A stretch of DNA of 64,000 bases, taken from the NCBI GenBank assembly GCA_031274715.1, contig JAISPT010000011.1:1-64000 (forward strand), in the 5' to 3' direction. The DNA comes from Azonexus sp. (GTDB lineage Bacteria > Pseudomonadota > Gammaproteobacteria > Burkholderiales > Rhodocyclaceae). Shown piece after piece: positions 35,111 to 44,033 of this stretch (position 1 is the first letter of the stretch; each line of letters opens with the position of its first letter). The notes under the pieces were generated by a model, which saw only the letters and a program-made list of their open reading frames with translations, searched no databases and had not been told where the DNA came from. A program made the translations under genes and the position numbers.

Positions 35111-36411
35111 ACATCCCCGCCGCAGCCCGCGCCCAGGCTCAGGACCTGCTCGATTTCGTCGACGCCAGTCCGAGCCCCTGGCATGCCGTGCGGGAATGCG
35201 AACGGCGGCTGCAGGCGGCCGGCTTCAGCCGCCTCGAAGAAAGCGAGCGCTGGACGCTGGCACCCGGCGGCCGCCATTTCACGGTACGCGACGGCTCGTC
35301 GCTGATTGCTTTCGTCGTCGGCAGCCAGGCCGCCGCGGCTGCCGGCCTGACGCTGATCGGCGCCCACACCGATTCGCCGGGCCTGCGCCTGAAACCGAAG
35401 CCGGCCGAGGAAGCAGCCGGTATGTTGCGCCTCGGCGTCGAGGTCTACGGCGGCCCGCTGCTCGCCACTTTCGCCGACCGCGACCTGTCGCTGGCCGGCC
35501 GCGTCAATGTCCGCACCGCCGACGGCTTCGCCAGCCATCTGGTGTGCTTCGAGCAGCCCTTGCTGCGCCTGCCCAATCTGGCCATCCACATGAACCGCGA
35601 GGTCAACGAGACCGGCCTGAAGTTCAACAAGCAGACCGAGTTGCCGCTGCTGCTTGGCATCGCCGCCGACGGCAGCAGCGCCGAGGCACGTTTTCGCCAA
35701 CCGCTGGCGGACCAGCTCGGCGTCGAGCCGGCCGACCTGCTGACTTGGGAACTGGTCGCCTGGGATACGCAAAAGGGCAGTTTCTGGGGCGTGGACGGCG
35801 AATTCATCGCCGACAGCCAACTCGACAACCTGGCCTCCTGCCACGCCGCGCTCTTCGCCTTGCTGGCCGCACCGCCGGCCAGTGGCAACCGTCTGGTCGC
35901 CCTGTTCGACCATGAGGAGGTCGGTAGCGAAAGCGCCGCCGGCGCCGGCGGCAGCTTCGTCGCCGACGTCATCGCCCGGCTCGCTGCCGGCGCTGGCCTC
36001 GATGTCGAGGACCAACGGCGGATGCTGGCGCGCAGCTTCTTTATCAGCGCCGACATGGCGCACGCCTGGAACCCCAATTTCCCGGCCGCCTACGAACCCG
36101 GCCACCACGCCTTGGTCAATGCCGGGCCGGTCATCAAGAGCAACGCCAACCAGCGCTACAGCACCACAGCCGACAGCGCCGCCCGTTTCATGGGTTTCTG
36201 CGCCAGGGCCGGCGTACCCTGCCAACAGTACGCGCACCGCACCGACCTCGGCTGCGGCAGCACCATCGGCCCAGTCGTCGCCGCCCGTCTGGGCATCGCC
36301 AGCGTTGACGTCGGCTCGCCGCTGTGGGCCATGCACAGCATTCGCGAAAGCGCCGGCGTGCTCGACCATGCCTACCTGATCGCCGCGCTGACCGCGGCCT
36401 TTTCGCAGTGA
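35107..36411 (+). CDS. apeB: M18-family aminopeptidase
   Basis: 434-residue metallo-aminopeptidase. Zinc-site motifs are visible: GAHTDSPGLRLKP, the dinuclear-site DHEEVGSESAAGAGG and a final MHSIRE segment. It also has the M18-specific NREVNETGLKFNKQTELPLLL. Enzymes of this type remove N-terminal acidic or neutral residues from peptides in the cytoplasm. Translationally coupled to the lipase gene. Confidence 0.92.
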   Translation: MNIPAAARAQAQDLLDFVDASPSPWHAVRECERRLQAAGFSRLEESERWTLAPGGRHFTVRDGSSLIAFVVGSQAAAAAGLTLIGAHTDSPGLRLKPKPAEEAAGMLRLGVEVYGGPLLATFADRDLSLAGRVNVRTADGFASHLVCFEQPLLRLPNLAIHMNREVNETGLKFNKQTELPLLLGIAADGSSAEARFRQPLADQLGVEPADLLTWELVAWDTQKGSFWGVDGEFIADSQLDNLASCHAALFALLAAPPASGNRLVALFDHEEVGSESAAGAGGSFVADVIARLAAGAGLDVEDQRRMLARSFFISADMAHAWNPNFPAAYEPGHHALVNAGPVIKSNANQRYSTTADSAARFMGFCARAGVPCQQYAHRTDLGCGSTIGPVVAARLGIASVDVGSPLWAMHSIRESAGVLDHAYLIAALTAAFSQ

Positions 36412-36520
36412 GCCGGTGACTGTCGTCCCCGGCCTGCTGTAGGCATCCAATCCCAATCCGTCGCGGCGGCCTTGCCGGCCACCACCTTGCCCGTTCAGCA
36501 CCAGCGCGGCGGCGGGACAC

Positions 36521-36538
36521 CCGGGGCTTGAGCCCCGG
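36521..36538. terminator. Intergenic hairpin between convergent genes
   Basis: Perfect 8-bp stem CCGGGGCT/AGCCCCGG with a 2-base loop, lying between the aminopeptidase stop (36411) and the end of the minus-strand exported-protein gene (36550). No T-run on either side, so it may work with Rho or simply protect 3' ends. Confidence 0.45.
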
Positions 36539-36549
36539 CTAGCGTCTCC

Positions 36550-36882
36550 TCAATTGGCGCCCTGCGTCCCCATCATTTCATTGCAGGTCGTCAAGCCGAA
36601 GGTCTCGGCCTCTTTCGGGCTGGAAATCTTCGGGTCCTCATAGATGCGGCGGATAATGACATTGATGATGCGCGGCCCGTTGCTGCCATCTTCTTCATAG
36701 AGTTTCATCGGCGCACCACGGTCGCGGTTGTACAGGGTCTGGATCGCGTGATCGCGGATACGCTTGCAGAAGCGCATCTTCTCGGCATCCGGCATCTCAT
36801 CTTTGACGCTGGCAGCATGAACAGGCGCCCAGGCCAGCGACCCCAGCAAGGCGAAAATCATCGTCAGACACAGGCGTTTCAT
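36550..36882 (-). CDS. Small exported protein of unknown function
   Basis: 110 residues with a clear signal peptide (MIFALLGSLAWAPVHAAS). Mature part of ~85 residues has two cysteines (in MRFCKRIRD and LTTCNEMM) that could form a disulphide in the periplasm, and the charged motif RIINVIIRRIYEDP. It overlaps the upstream cytochrome gene by ATGA and so is co-translated with it. No known family recognised. Confidence 0.65.
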   Translation of the reverse strand: MKRLCLTMIFALLGSLAWAPVHAASVKDEMPDAEKMRFCKRIRDHAIQTLYNRDRGAPMKLYEEDGSNGPRIINVIIRRIYEDPKISSPKEAETFGLTTCNEMMGTQGAN

Positions 36883-37541
36883 TCACTCGGCTCCTGGATG
36901 GTGGTGAGATAGGCGAGGATATCGCGAATCTGCGTTTCCTCAAGCGCGTTGAGCGTTCCGGTAATGCCCTCTTCGTCGTGCGGCCGGTCGCCCTTCAGGT
37001 AGAGATCGACCTGACGCTTCAGATAGGCGGTGTACTGCCCGACCAGCATCGGGAACATGCCGCGCCCCTTGCCGGTCTTGCCGTGGCAGGAGGCGCACTG
37101 CTTCTGGTAAATGCGCCCGCCGGCCTCGGCATCGCCCGCGGCGCGCGGAATGATCATGACCCGGTCGGCCATCTGCAGGCGGGTCAGCGCATCTTCGGTA
37201 CCGGTATAGGTCGGCATCTTGTTCGACAGTTCGATGCTTGCCAGGTAGGCCGAAACATCCTTGATGTCTTCGTCCGGCAATTCGCGCTCCTGGGTATAGG
37301 GGAACATCGGAATGTTGATCCGCGTCCGTGAGCGGAAACTCTTCAGTTGCGACTCCAAGTAGCGCACCTGTTGCCCGGCGAGGCGCGGATATTCACCCTT
37401 CTTGCCGCCCTGGCCATTGTCGCCGTGGCAGGCGGCGCAGGTGCCGTTGATTTCCTTGCCCTGCTGCAGGTCGGCGGCAACGGCTTGGCCGGCACCGAAA
37501 ACGAGGAGCAGGAGCGATGAAAACAACGAGCGGAACGGCAT
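36879..37541 (-). CDS. Dihaem c-type cytochrome (cytochrome c4-like)
   Basis: 220 residues: signal peptide (LFSSLLLLVFGAGQAVA), then two cytochrome c domains with haem-binding CAACH (~residue 35) and CASCH (~residue 147), each with a later Met ligand candidate (MFPYTQ and MFPMLVGQ). Cytochromes c4 are periplasmic, often membrane-associated electron carriers to terminal oxidases or reductases. Located 87 bp from the divergent RegB kinase gene. Confidence 0.88.
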   Translation of the reverse strand: MPFRSLFSSLLLLVFGAGQAVAADLQQGKEINGTCAACHGDNGQGGKKGEYPRLAGQQVRYLESQLKSFRSRTRINIPMFPYTQERELPDEDIKDVSAYLASIELSNKMPTYTGTEDALTRLQMADRVMIIPRAAGDAEAGGRIYQKQCASCHGKTGKGRGMFPMLVGQYTAYLKRQVDLYLKGDRPHDEEGITGTLNALEETQIRDILAYLTTIQEPSE

Positions 37542-37628
37542 AAAACGGCTCTCCGGAAAAGGGTTGCGGCGAATTGTCGCATCGGCTAGACAGCCGGAAA
37601 TTGACGCACATCACGCATAATCCGGCCC

Positions 37629-38915
37629 ATGCGTTTTTTTTCCTGCACCGCCGACGGGGCCGCGCAGTGGACAAACCAGCGGGCCAACTTACGGCGCCTG
37701 ATCGCTTCGCGCTGGATCGTCCTCGCCGTCATGGCCATACTCACCGCCGGCGCCCCCGGCCTGCTGGCCATCCCCCTGCCGCAAGCGCCGCTGTTCGCGG
37801 TGCTCGGCGTCACCACCGTCTTCAATGCCCTGACCGACCGGCGCCTACGCCACGCCAGCCACGCCACGTCCGGCGAACTACTCAGCCAGTTGCTACTCGA
37901 CATCGCCGCCCTGTCGGCACTGATGTTTTTCAGCGGCGGCGCCACCAATCCGCTGATCTCGCTGCTGCTGCCACCGCTGGCCATCGCCGCGCTGACCCTG
38001 CCCGTCCCCTGCGTCCTCGCCGCCGGCACCATCGCCGTCGCCGCCTACTCGCTGCTGCTGGTCATCTACGTCCCGCTGCCGATGCCGGATGCGGCGCGGG
38101 CAACGCAACTACACCTGGTCGGCATGTGGCTAACTTTCGCCGTCTCGGCGGCGATGATTGCCTGGTTCGTGGTCCGCCTGACCGGCCTGATCCGCCAGCG
38201 CGACGCCGAATTGGCCGCCGCCCGCGAGCAGGCGCTGCGCGACGAGCGGGTGCTGGCCATGGGCACCCTAGCCGCCGGCGCCGCCCACGAACTCGGCACA
38301 CCGTTGGCAACGATGAGCCTGTTGGCCGGCGAACTGGCCGCCGACGCCAGCCTGCCGGCCGCAGTGCACGAGGACATCGCCCTGCTGCGCCGGCAGATCG
38401 CCATATGCAAGGAAATCATCACCGGCCTGTCGCGCCGGGCCGGCACCGAACGCCTCGACAGCCCACCGCTGCAGCCGGCCGACCGCTGGCTGGATAACCT
38501 GCGCCAGCATTGGCACGCGATCCGCCCGCAGGCGGCCAGCCGGCTGATCGTCGGCTCTGATGGCCCGGCCCCGGAACTGGTCGCCGACCCGCGCTTGGAA
38601 CAAGCCCTGCTCAACCTGCTCAACAACGCCGCCAACGCCACGCCGCAGCCACTGGAAATCCGCCTCGCCTGGGGCAGCGACGACCTATGCATCGACATCC
38701 GCGACGGCGGCCCCGGCTTTCCGCCGGCCGTGCTGCAGAATGCCGGGCAGCATGGCTTGCCGGCGCATGCCGGCGGTAGTGGCGTCGGTCTGCTGCTGAC
38801 CCGGACGGCCATCGAACAGCTGGGTGGCAAGCTCAACCTGAGCAATCCCGACGAAGGTGGTGCCCTGGCCCGCATCGAATTGCCGAGAGTTGACCATGAC
38901 TGCGCCCATGCCTGA
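37629..38915 (+). CDS. regB: RegB/PrrB-type redox sensor histidine kinase
   Basis: 428 residues with six N-terminal membrane helices (~25-185), the quinone-site motif GGATNP (103-108), H-box AAHELGTPLATM (phospho-acceptor His220) and HATPase motifs (LLNLLNNAANAT, GGPGFP, GSGVGLLL). Cys260, forty residues after the H-box His, corresponds exactly to the redox-active Cys265 of Rhodobacter capsulatus RegB (His225). Both redox inputs known for RegB therefore appear intact. It is followed by regA with a 20-base overlap. Confidence 0.92.
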   Translation: MRFFSCTADGAAQWTNQRANLRRLIASRWIVLAVMAILTAGAPGLLAIPLPQAPLFAVLGVTTVFNALTDRRLRHASHATSGELLSQLLLDIAALSALMFFSGGATNPLISLLLPPLAIAALTLPVPCVLAAGTIAVAAYSLLLVIYVPLPMPDAARATQLHLVGMWLTFAVSAAMIAWFVVRLTGLIRQRDAELAAAREQALRDERVLAMGTLAAGAAHELGTPLATMSLLAGELAADASLPAAVHEDIALLRRQIAICKEIITGLSRRAGTERLDSPPLQPADRWLDNLRQHWHAIRPQAASRLIVGSDGPAPELVADPRLEQALLNLLNNAANATPQPLEIRLAWGSDDLCIDIRDGGPGFPPAVLQNAGQHGLPAHAGGSGVGLLLTRTAIEQLGGKLNLSNPDEGGALARIELPRVDHDCAHA

Positions 38916-39438
38916 CATCACCCTGGTCATCGACGACGATCCGAGTTTCAACGCCATCCTGGTCCGTACCCTGGAGCGGCGCGGCCTGCCCGCGCACGGC
39001 GCCCTGACCCCGGCGACAGCGCTCGACCTGGCCCGCCAGGCCCTGCCCGGGCGCGTCATCCTCGACCTCAACCTGGCCGGCAGTTCCGGGCTGACGCTGA
39101 TTCCCGAATTGCTGGCCATCAATCCGGATTGCCGCATCGTCGTCCTGACCGGCTACGCCAGCATCACCACCGCCGTCGACGCAGTCAAGCTCGGCGCCGT
39201 CCAGTACCTCGCCAAGCCGGTCGAAATCGAGGCCATCCTGGCGGCCTTCGTCGACGACGGCCCCGACTTCGACCTGTCGGTGCCGGACGCACCGCTGTCG
39301 GTGGACCGTCTGGAATGGGAGCACATCCAGCGCATATTGCACGAGAACGACGGCAACATCTCGGCCACCGCCCGCGCCCTGAAAATGCACCGGCGCACAC
39401 TACAACGCAAGCTGGCCAAGCGGCCAGTGCGCAGTTGA
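38896..39438 (+). CDS. regA: RegA/PrrA-type response regulator
   Basis: 180 residues, the usual size. Receiver domain with acidic pocket VIDDDPSF, phospho-acceptor Asp in VILDLNLAGSSGL, TGYASITTAVDAVKLGA and the Lys in YLAKPVE. The short Fis-like helix-turn-helix NISATARALKMHRRTLQRKL is the near-invariant RegA DNA-binding helix. Start ATG 38896 lies within the end of regB. Known RegBA regulons cover oxidases, denitrification and carbon/nitrogen fixation, so control of the nearby nos and copper genes is plausible. Confidence 0.92.
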   Translation: MTAPMPDITLVIDDDPSFNAILVRTLERRGLPAHGALTPATALDLARQALPGRVILDLNLAGSSGLTLIPELLAINPDCRIVVLTGYASITTAVDAVKLGAVQYLAKPVEIEAILAAFVDDGPDFDLSVPDAPLSVDRLEWEHIQRILHENDGNISATARALKMHRRTLQRKLAKRPVRS

Positions 39439-39460
39439 GGCTTCTCGGAACCAAATGAAA

Positions 39461-39480
39461 ACGGCGGCCGCAGCCGCCGT
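39461..39480 (-). terminator. Terminator of the copper-chaperone operon
   Basis: Stem ACGGCGGC/GCCGCCGT with loop CGCA. On the minus strand it is followed by TTTTCATTT, and it lies 19 bp after the stop of the PCuAC gene at 39499. It may also serve the convergent regA gene from the other side. Confidence 0.7.
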
Positions 39481-39498
39481 CGGTCGCGCCAGGAGCGC

Positions 39499-39957
39499 TC
39501 AGTGCTTCTGCTCTTGCTCCACCGGCACCGGTCGTACCACCTTGGCCTCGACCTGCTTGCTGCTACCGTCATCAAAGGTCAGCGTAATCGGCACCATGTC
39601 GCCTTCCTTCATCGGCGCTTTGAGGTCGATCAACATCACGTGCAGGCTGCCCGGCTTCAATACCGCCTCGCCACCGGCCTTGATGTCAACGCTGGGTACC
39701 GGACGCATCTTCATCACCCCGCCCTCGTTGATGTGGTTGTGCAATTCGGTGACTCGCGACAGCGGGTTGTCGGCCTTGACCAACTTGACGTCCTGGCTGC
39801 CGCCATTGCGAATCACCATGAAAGCGCCGGTTGCCGGCGCGTTTGGCGGCGCCAGGCGGACATAGGGGTCATGCACGCTGATCTGGTCGGCCGAACCGGC
39901 CAGGGCACCAACCGACAACAACAGACCAGCAACGAGCAGGGGCAACTTGTTCATCAT
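39499..39957 (-). CDS. Periplasmic copper chaperone PCu(A)C
   Basis: 152 residues. Signal peptide (LPLLVAGLLLSVGALAG), then a cupredoxin-like domain with the Cu(I)-binding pattern: AFMVIRN, ELHNHINEGGVMKMRPV (His and Met ligands) and SLHVMLIDLK. The C-terminus EQEQKH ends in a possible extra ligand. Family members hand copper to SCO and to the CuA site of cytochrome oxidase; NosZ also has a CuA site. Strong ribosome site GGAG six bases before ATG 39957. Last gene of a three-gene minus-strand operon. Confidence 0.9.
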   Translation of the reverse strand: MMNKLPLLVAGLLLSVGALAGSADQISVHDPYVRLAPPNAPATGAFMVIRNGGSQDVKLVKADNPLSRVTELHNHINEGGVMKMRPVPSVDIKAGGEAVLKPGSLHVMLIDLKAPMKEGDMVPITLTFDDGSSKQVEAKVVRPVPVEQEQKH

Positions 39958-39968
39958 CGTTTTCTCCT

Positions 39969-40571
39969 TCAGTGGGTGTGCAAAATCTTGCGGATCTCGG
40001 CCGCCACCTGCTCCGGTCCCGTGCCGTGCGGCAAACTGCCGAGCAGGCGGCCGTCGCGACCGATTACATAGGTGTCCGCGCTGTGGTCCACGACGTAGCC
40101 GTCGCCGGCCGTCGCCACCTGCTGTTCGGCGTAAAAGACCCCGTAGCGGCGCGCGACCTCGGCCACTGCCTCGGGACTGCCGGTAACGCCGACGATGGCC
40201 GGATGGAAAAAGGCGGCGTATTCCTTGAGCCGCGCCGGCGTATCGCGCTTGGGATCGACCGAGACGAACAGCACGGCGACATCGGCCAGTTCCTCGGCAC
40301 TCAACTGATTCAGGCCGGTCGCCACGGTCGACAGGGCCGTCGGACAGACATCCGGGCAATAGGTGTAGCCGAAGAAAAGCAGCACCGCCTTGCCACGAAA
40401 ATCGGCCAGCGCGACCGGGCCATCGGCCGATTGCAGCGTGAAATCACCGCCGACTGGAACGCTGGCAACCGGCAGCGGCCGTTCCGGCAGGTCCGGATTC
40501 CAGAACAGCCCGAGCCCGGTGACCAAGGCAACGAGCAGGACGACGACGGCAAGCAACCAACGTTCGGACAT
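39969..40571 (-). CDS. SCO1/SenC copper-delivery thioredoxin-fold protein
   Basis: 200 residues with one N-terminal membrane anchor (WLLAVVVLLVALVTGLGLFW) and a periplasmic thioredoxin-like domain. Copper ligands are present: Cys72 and Cys76 in TYCPDVCP and His163 in VVDHSADTYVI, plus DPKRDTP. SCO proteins mature CuA centres. I chose ATG 40571, overlapping the previous stop, over the longer open frame. 11 bp from the PCuAC gene, which fits the known SCO-PCuAC partnership. Confidence 0.92.
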   Translation of the reverse strand: MSERWLLAVVVLLVALVTGLGLFWNPDLPERPLPVASVPVGGDFTLQSADGPVALADFRGKAVLLFFGYTYCPDVCPTALSTVATGLNQLSAEELADVAVLFVSVDPKRDTPARLKEYAAFFHPAIVGVTGSPEAVAEVARRYGVFYAEQQVATAGDGYVVDHSADTYVIGRDGRLLGSLPHGTGPEQVAAEIRKILHTH

Positions 40572-41041
40572 CAGGCGACGCTCCCTGTGGCAAAGCGATA
40601 GGGTATCGCGATGCGCCGGCCGCCAGCCTCGATCAGCACCGTCGCCTGCCATTCCATCTGGCCAGTGATGCACACTGGCAGCGTCACTTCAGCCACATGC
40701 ACACCATTGCCACGGTCGACGAAACGCGGCCGGTTGTAGCCCATGTTCATGTCAACGCCGGCGAAATCGACCTCGACCTTAGCCGCCGTCAAGCCTTCGG
40801 TCGCGACCCTAACCTCGAACGGCCGCACCAGCGGGATCGGCAAGGTTCCCATCGCCAGCTCGACACTGCCGCCGGCCGGCAGTACCACACGGCAGGGACC
40901 GCGCTGCAGATCGCAAGCGGGATCGGGCTGGATCACGACGTCGGATTTGGGCAGCAACAACGGCGACAGCTTGTAGCCGACGACCACGACCAACGCGATC
41001 AGCAGTACACCGATCAGGTCTATCAGGATTCTCTTGTTCAA
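40571..41041 (-). CDS. Membrane-anchored periplasmic protein in the copper operon
   Basis: 156 residues: one N-terminal helix (LIGVLLIALVVVVGY), then a beta-rich periplasmic domain. Potential metal or disulphide residues are Cys43, Cys50, Met98, Met100, Cys124 and Met129, in PACDLQRGPC, VDMNMGYN and PVCITGQME. I do not recognise a named family; FixH/YtkA-like copper-protein assembly factors have a similar size and fold pattern. It is the first gene of the operon with SCO and PCuAC and is divergent from nosZ. Confidence 0.65.
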   Translation of the reverse strand: MNKRILIDLIGVLLIALVVVVGYKLSPLLLPKSDVVIQPDPACDLQRGPCRVVLPAGGSVELAMGTLPIPLVRPFEVRVATEGLTAAKVEVDFAGVDMNMGYNRPRFVDRGNGVHVAEVTLPVCITGQMEWQATVLIEAGGRRIAIPYRFATGSVA

Positions 41042-41104
41042 CAGTCGCTTTCAAGGCAGGGAGCGGAAAAAGCTGATATTTTCTGCATGTGCGGCCGGGT
41101 GGAA

Positions 41105-41118
41105 TTAGCAAATATCAA
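41105..41118. promoter_or_regulatory. Weak FNR/DNR-like half site upstream of nosZ
   Basis: TTAGCAAATATCAA has one perfect half (ATCAA) and one poor half compared with TTGAT-N4-ATCAA. It lies in the 193-bp gap between the divergent copper operon and nosZ, where an anaerobic activator would be expected. Confidence 0.25.
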
Positions 41119-41234
41119 TTCTTTCACAGTCCGGGCGGAATACAGTGTGTGACAAATTGCCGCAGGAGACTGCATCTGCCTGCGTCGATCGGGGGTAGAA
41201 CTTAACGGGTTCTTGTTTTTTCGGGAGAAATCAA

Positions 41235-43532
41235 ATGAGTACATTTGTAGTCAAACCCACCGTGCTGCTTGTCGCAGCCGGCATCGGACTTGGCGCCGCC
41301 AGTACCGCTTGGTCGGCCGAGTCCCTGCAGGACGTGCTGAAGCGTCGCGGTCTGAGCCAGCAGGACGTGCTGGCCGCGGCCAAGACCTACGTGCCGACCG
41401 GCAAGCGCGACGAGTTCGTGGTCTTCAGTTCCGGCGGCCAGTCGGGTCAGGTGATCGTCTATGGCATTCCGTCAATGCGCATCCTGAAGTACATCGGCGT
41501 CTTCACGCCGGAGCCGTGGCAAGGTTACGGCTTCGATGAAGAATCAAAGATGGTGCTCAGAGGGGGCCGGATCGACGGCCGGGACATGACCTGGGGCGAT
41601 ACCCACCACCCGGCGATCTCCGAAACCAACGGCCAATATGACGGTCAGTTCCTGTTCATCAACGACAAGGCCAACCCGCGCATAGCCGTGCTCGACCTAC
41701 GTGACTTCGAAACCAAGCAGATCGTCGTCAACCCGATCTACAAGTCCGAACACGGTGGCGCTTTCGTCACCACCAACACGGAATACGTGTTCGAAGCCGC
41801 ACAGTATCCAGCTCCGCTGGAAAATCAGAAGTTCTACCCGCTCGAGGAAATGAACGACAAGTACCGCGGCGGCATGACCTACTGGAAGTTCGACCGCAAG
41901 GAAGGCCGCATCAATGTGAAGGAATCCTTCTCCGTCGAACTGCCGCCGTACTGGCAGGATTTGTCGGATGCCGGCAAGGGCCCGTCTGAAGGCTGGTCGT
42001 TCACCAACTCGTTCTGTTCCGAGCGCTACGTCGGCGGCATCGAGAAGGGCCGTCCGCCGTATGAAGCCGGCTGTTCGGCCAAGGACACCGACTACCTGCA
42101 CGTGATCAACTGGAAGAAAGCCGTCGAGCTGGTCGCCGCCGGCAAGGCCAAGACGATCAACAACCACAAGGTGTTGCCGATCGACGTTGCCGTCAAGGAA
42201 GGCATCCTCTTCCTGGTCCCCGAGCCGAAGTCGCCGCACGGCGTCGACGTGACCCCGGATGGCAAGTTGATCATCGTCGCCGGCAAGCTCGACACCCACG
42301 TGTCGGTATTCTCCTTCGAGAAGATCATGGCCGCCATCAAGGCTGGCAAGTTTGAATCGAAGGATCCGTATGGCATACCGATCATCGGCATGAAGGACGC
42401 GCTGGACAAGCAGGTGCAACTCGGCCTCGGCCCCCTGCACACCCAGTACGATTCCAAGCCCTGTATCGCCTACACCTCGCTGTACGTCGATTCGCAGGTT
42501 GCCAAGTGGGACTACTGTCAGGGCAAGGTGTTGGACAAACTTTCTGTCCATTACAACATCGGCCACCTGATGACCATGGAAGGCGATACCGTCAGCCCGA
42601 AGGGTCGCTACTTGGTTGCCCTGAACAAGCTGGCGATCGACCGCTTCGTGCCGGTTGGCCCGTTGCACCCGCAGAACCACCAGCTGATCGACATCTCGAA
42701 CGACAAGATGCAACTGTTGTACGACATGCCGCTGCCGCTGGGCGAGCCGCACTATGCCGTGGCCATCGAGGCCGCCAAGCTGAAGCCGGCCGTTCGCTAC
42801 AAGGTTGGTACCGACTCGCGCACCGGTCTACTGAGCCCGGACTATGTCCGCGCTGGCGAGGAAGTGACGACCAAGACAGGCAACAAGATCGTGGTCAAGG
42901 GTACGCTGATCCGTTCGCACTTCACGCCGGAAACCATCGAGGCTGAAGTGGGCGACGAAATTACCCTCCACCTGACCAACCTTGAGCGCGCCCAGGACGA
43001 GACACACGGCTTCACCGTCTCGACCTACAACGTCCATGCCTCCCTCGAACCGGGCAAGACCGTCACCGTCAAGTTCAAGGCTGACAAGGAAGGGGTCTAT
43101 CCGTACTACTGCACGGAATTCTGCTCCGCCCTGCACCTCGAGATGATGGGTTACTTGCTGGTCAAGCCGAAGGGCTGGAAGCCGACCAAGACCGCCGCTG
43201 TGGCCCAGGCCGTCTACACCGAAGCCGACTATAAGGCGACGTTGAAGAAGGTTGCTGATACCCAGGCCGTCATCGACTCCGTGGTCGGTTTCATCACCAG
43301 CGTCAACTACAAGGACTTCCCGGATGTGGTTGCCATGGTCGAGGACGCCACCGACCAACTGGGCAAGATTCCTGAGGCCAAGGCCAAGGCTGAAGCTGCT
43401 GCCGCCAAGAAGGACTGGGACCAGGCCAACCTGTGGGCCGAGCAGATCTGGCAATACCAGGTCAAGGCCGCCGACCTCGGCCTGCGCGCCAAGACCTACC
43501 TTGAGCAGAACAACGCTAAGAAGGTGCAGTAA
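41235..43532 (+). CDS. nosZ: Nitrous oxide reductase, clade II type
   Basis: 765 residues. Periplasmic enzyme reducing N2O to N2. The leader (VVKPTVLLVAAGIGLGAASTAWSA) has no twin arginine, so export is by Sec, the clade II trait. Beta-propeller CuZ ligands can be matched in DTHHP (His124/125), SEHGG (His173), SPHGVD, GPLHTQYD, YNIGHLM and NHQLID. The C-terminal cupredoxin domain carries CuA ligands in HGFTVSTYNVH and YYCTEFCSALHLEMMGY. About 100 residues of helical tail follow CuA; there is no fused haem domain. RBS GGGAGAAATCAA precedes the ATG. Confidence 0.96.
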   Translation: MSTFVVKPTVLLVAAGIGLGAASTAWSAESLQDVLKRRGLSQQDVLAAAKTYVPTGKRDEFVVFSSGGQSGQVIVYGIPSMRILKYIGVFTPEPWQGYGFDEESKMVLRGGRIDGRDMTWGDTHHPAISETNGQYDGQFLFINDKANPRIAVLDLRDFETKQIVVNPIYKSEHGGAFVTTNTEYVFEAAQYPAPLENQKFYPLEEMNDKYRGGMTYWKFDRKEGRINVKESFSVELPPYWQDLSDAGKGPSEGWSFTNSFCSERYVGGIEKGRPPYEAGCSAKDTDYLHVINWKKAVELVAAGKAKTINNHKVLPIDVAVKEGILFLVPEPKSPHGVDVTPDGKLIIVAGKLDTHVSVFSFEKIMAAIKAGKFESKDPYGIPIIGMKDALDKQVQLGLGPLHTQYDSKPCIAYTSLYVDSQVAKWDYCQGKVLDKLSVHYNIGHLMTMEGDTVSPKGRYLVALNKLAIDRFVPVGPLHPQNHQLIDISNDKMQLLYDMPLPLGEPHYAVAIEAAKLKPAVRYKVGTDSRTGLLSPDYVRAGEEVTTKTGNKIVVKGTLIRSHFTPETIEAEVGDEITLHLTNLERAQDETHGFTVSTYNVHASLEPGKTVTVKFKADKEGVYPYYCTEFCSALHLEMMGYLLVKPKGWKPTKTAAVAQAVYTEADYKATLKKVADTQAVIDSVVGFITSVNYKDFPDVVAMVEDATDQLGKIPEAKAKAEAAAAKKDWDQANLWAEQIWQYQVKAADLGLRAKTYLEQNNAKKVQ

Positions 43533-43567
43533 AGCCAACGGTCTTGATCTGACTTAAGGCATTTGAC

Positions 43568-43592
43568 GAGGGGCAGAGCGATTCTGCCCCTC
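43568..43592 (+). terminator. Hairpin between nosZ and the first cytochrome gene
   Basis: Perfect 10-bp stem GAGGGGCAGA/TCTGCCCCTC with a 5-base loop, followed by GTTTCATTT. It can act as a partial terminator or 3'-end stabiliser that makes nosZ message more abundant than the downstream accessory genes. Confidence 0.65.
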
Positions 43593-43616
43593 GTTTCATT
43601 TGAGGAGGGAATACCC

Positions 43617-43925
43617 ATGAAATTCGTAATGACTTTGCTCGCCACAGCGCTCGTCGCTGCCCCCGCCTTCGCCGCACTGGATGGCGCCAAGCTATATACC
43701 GAAAAAACCTGCAACGCTTGCCACGGCCCGAAGGGCGACAAGCCACTGCTGCCGAACTACCCGAAGCTCGCCGGCCAGAATGCCGCCTATGCCGAGCAGC
43801 AGATGAAGGACATCAAGAGTGGCGCCCGCAACAACGGCCAGTCTGCCGCCATGAAGGGCGTCATGCATCTGGTCAACGACGAGGAAATCAAGGCATTATC
43901 CGAATTCCTATCGAAGCTGAAATAA
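43617..43925 (+). CDS. Monohaem c-type cytochrome of the nos cluster
   Basis: 102 residues: signal peptide (MTLLATALVAAPAFA), single haem motif CNACH (~residue 33) and a distal Met ligand candidate in AAMKGVMHL. It resembles cytochrome c553-like carriers. Strong RBS GAGGAGG upstream. Placement straight after nosZ suggests it donates electrons to the CuA centre, as proposed for the small cytochromes of clade II nos clusters. Confidence 0.88.
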   Translation: MKFVMTLLATALVAAPAFAALDGAKLYTEKTCNACHGPKGDKPLLPNYPKLAGQNAAYAEQQMKDIKSGARNNGQSAAMKGVMHLVNDEEIKALSEFLSKLK

Positions 43926-44033
43926 GCTCGAAAAGCCCGACACGCAAGGCTTATGACTCACATCAAGGTAGGCTGATATGGGTCGACTGAGAATGGCCTA
44001 CGCGTTCCGACAAATTCTAAAAGGACATCAAAT

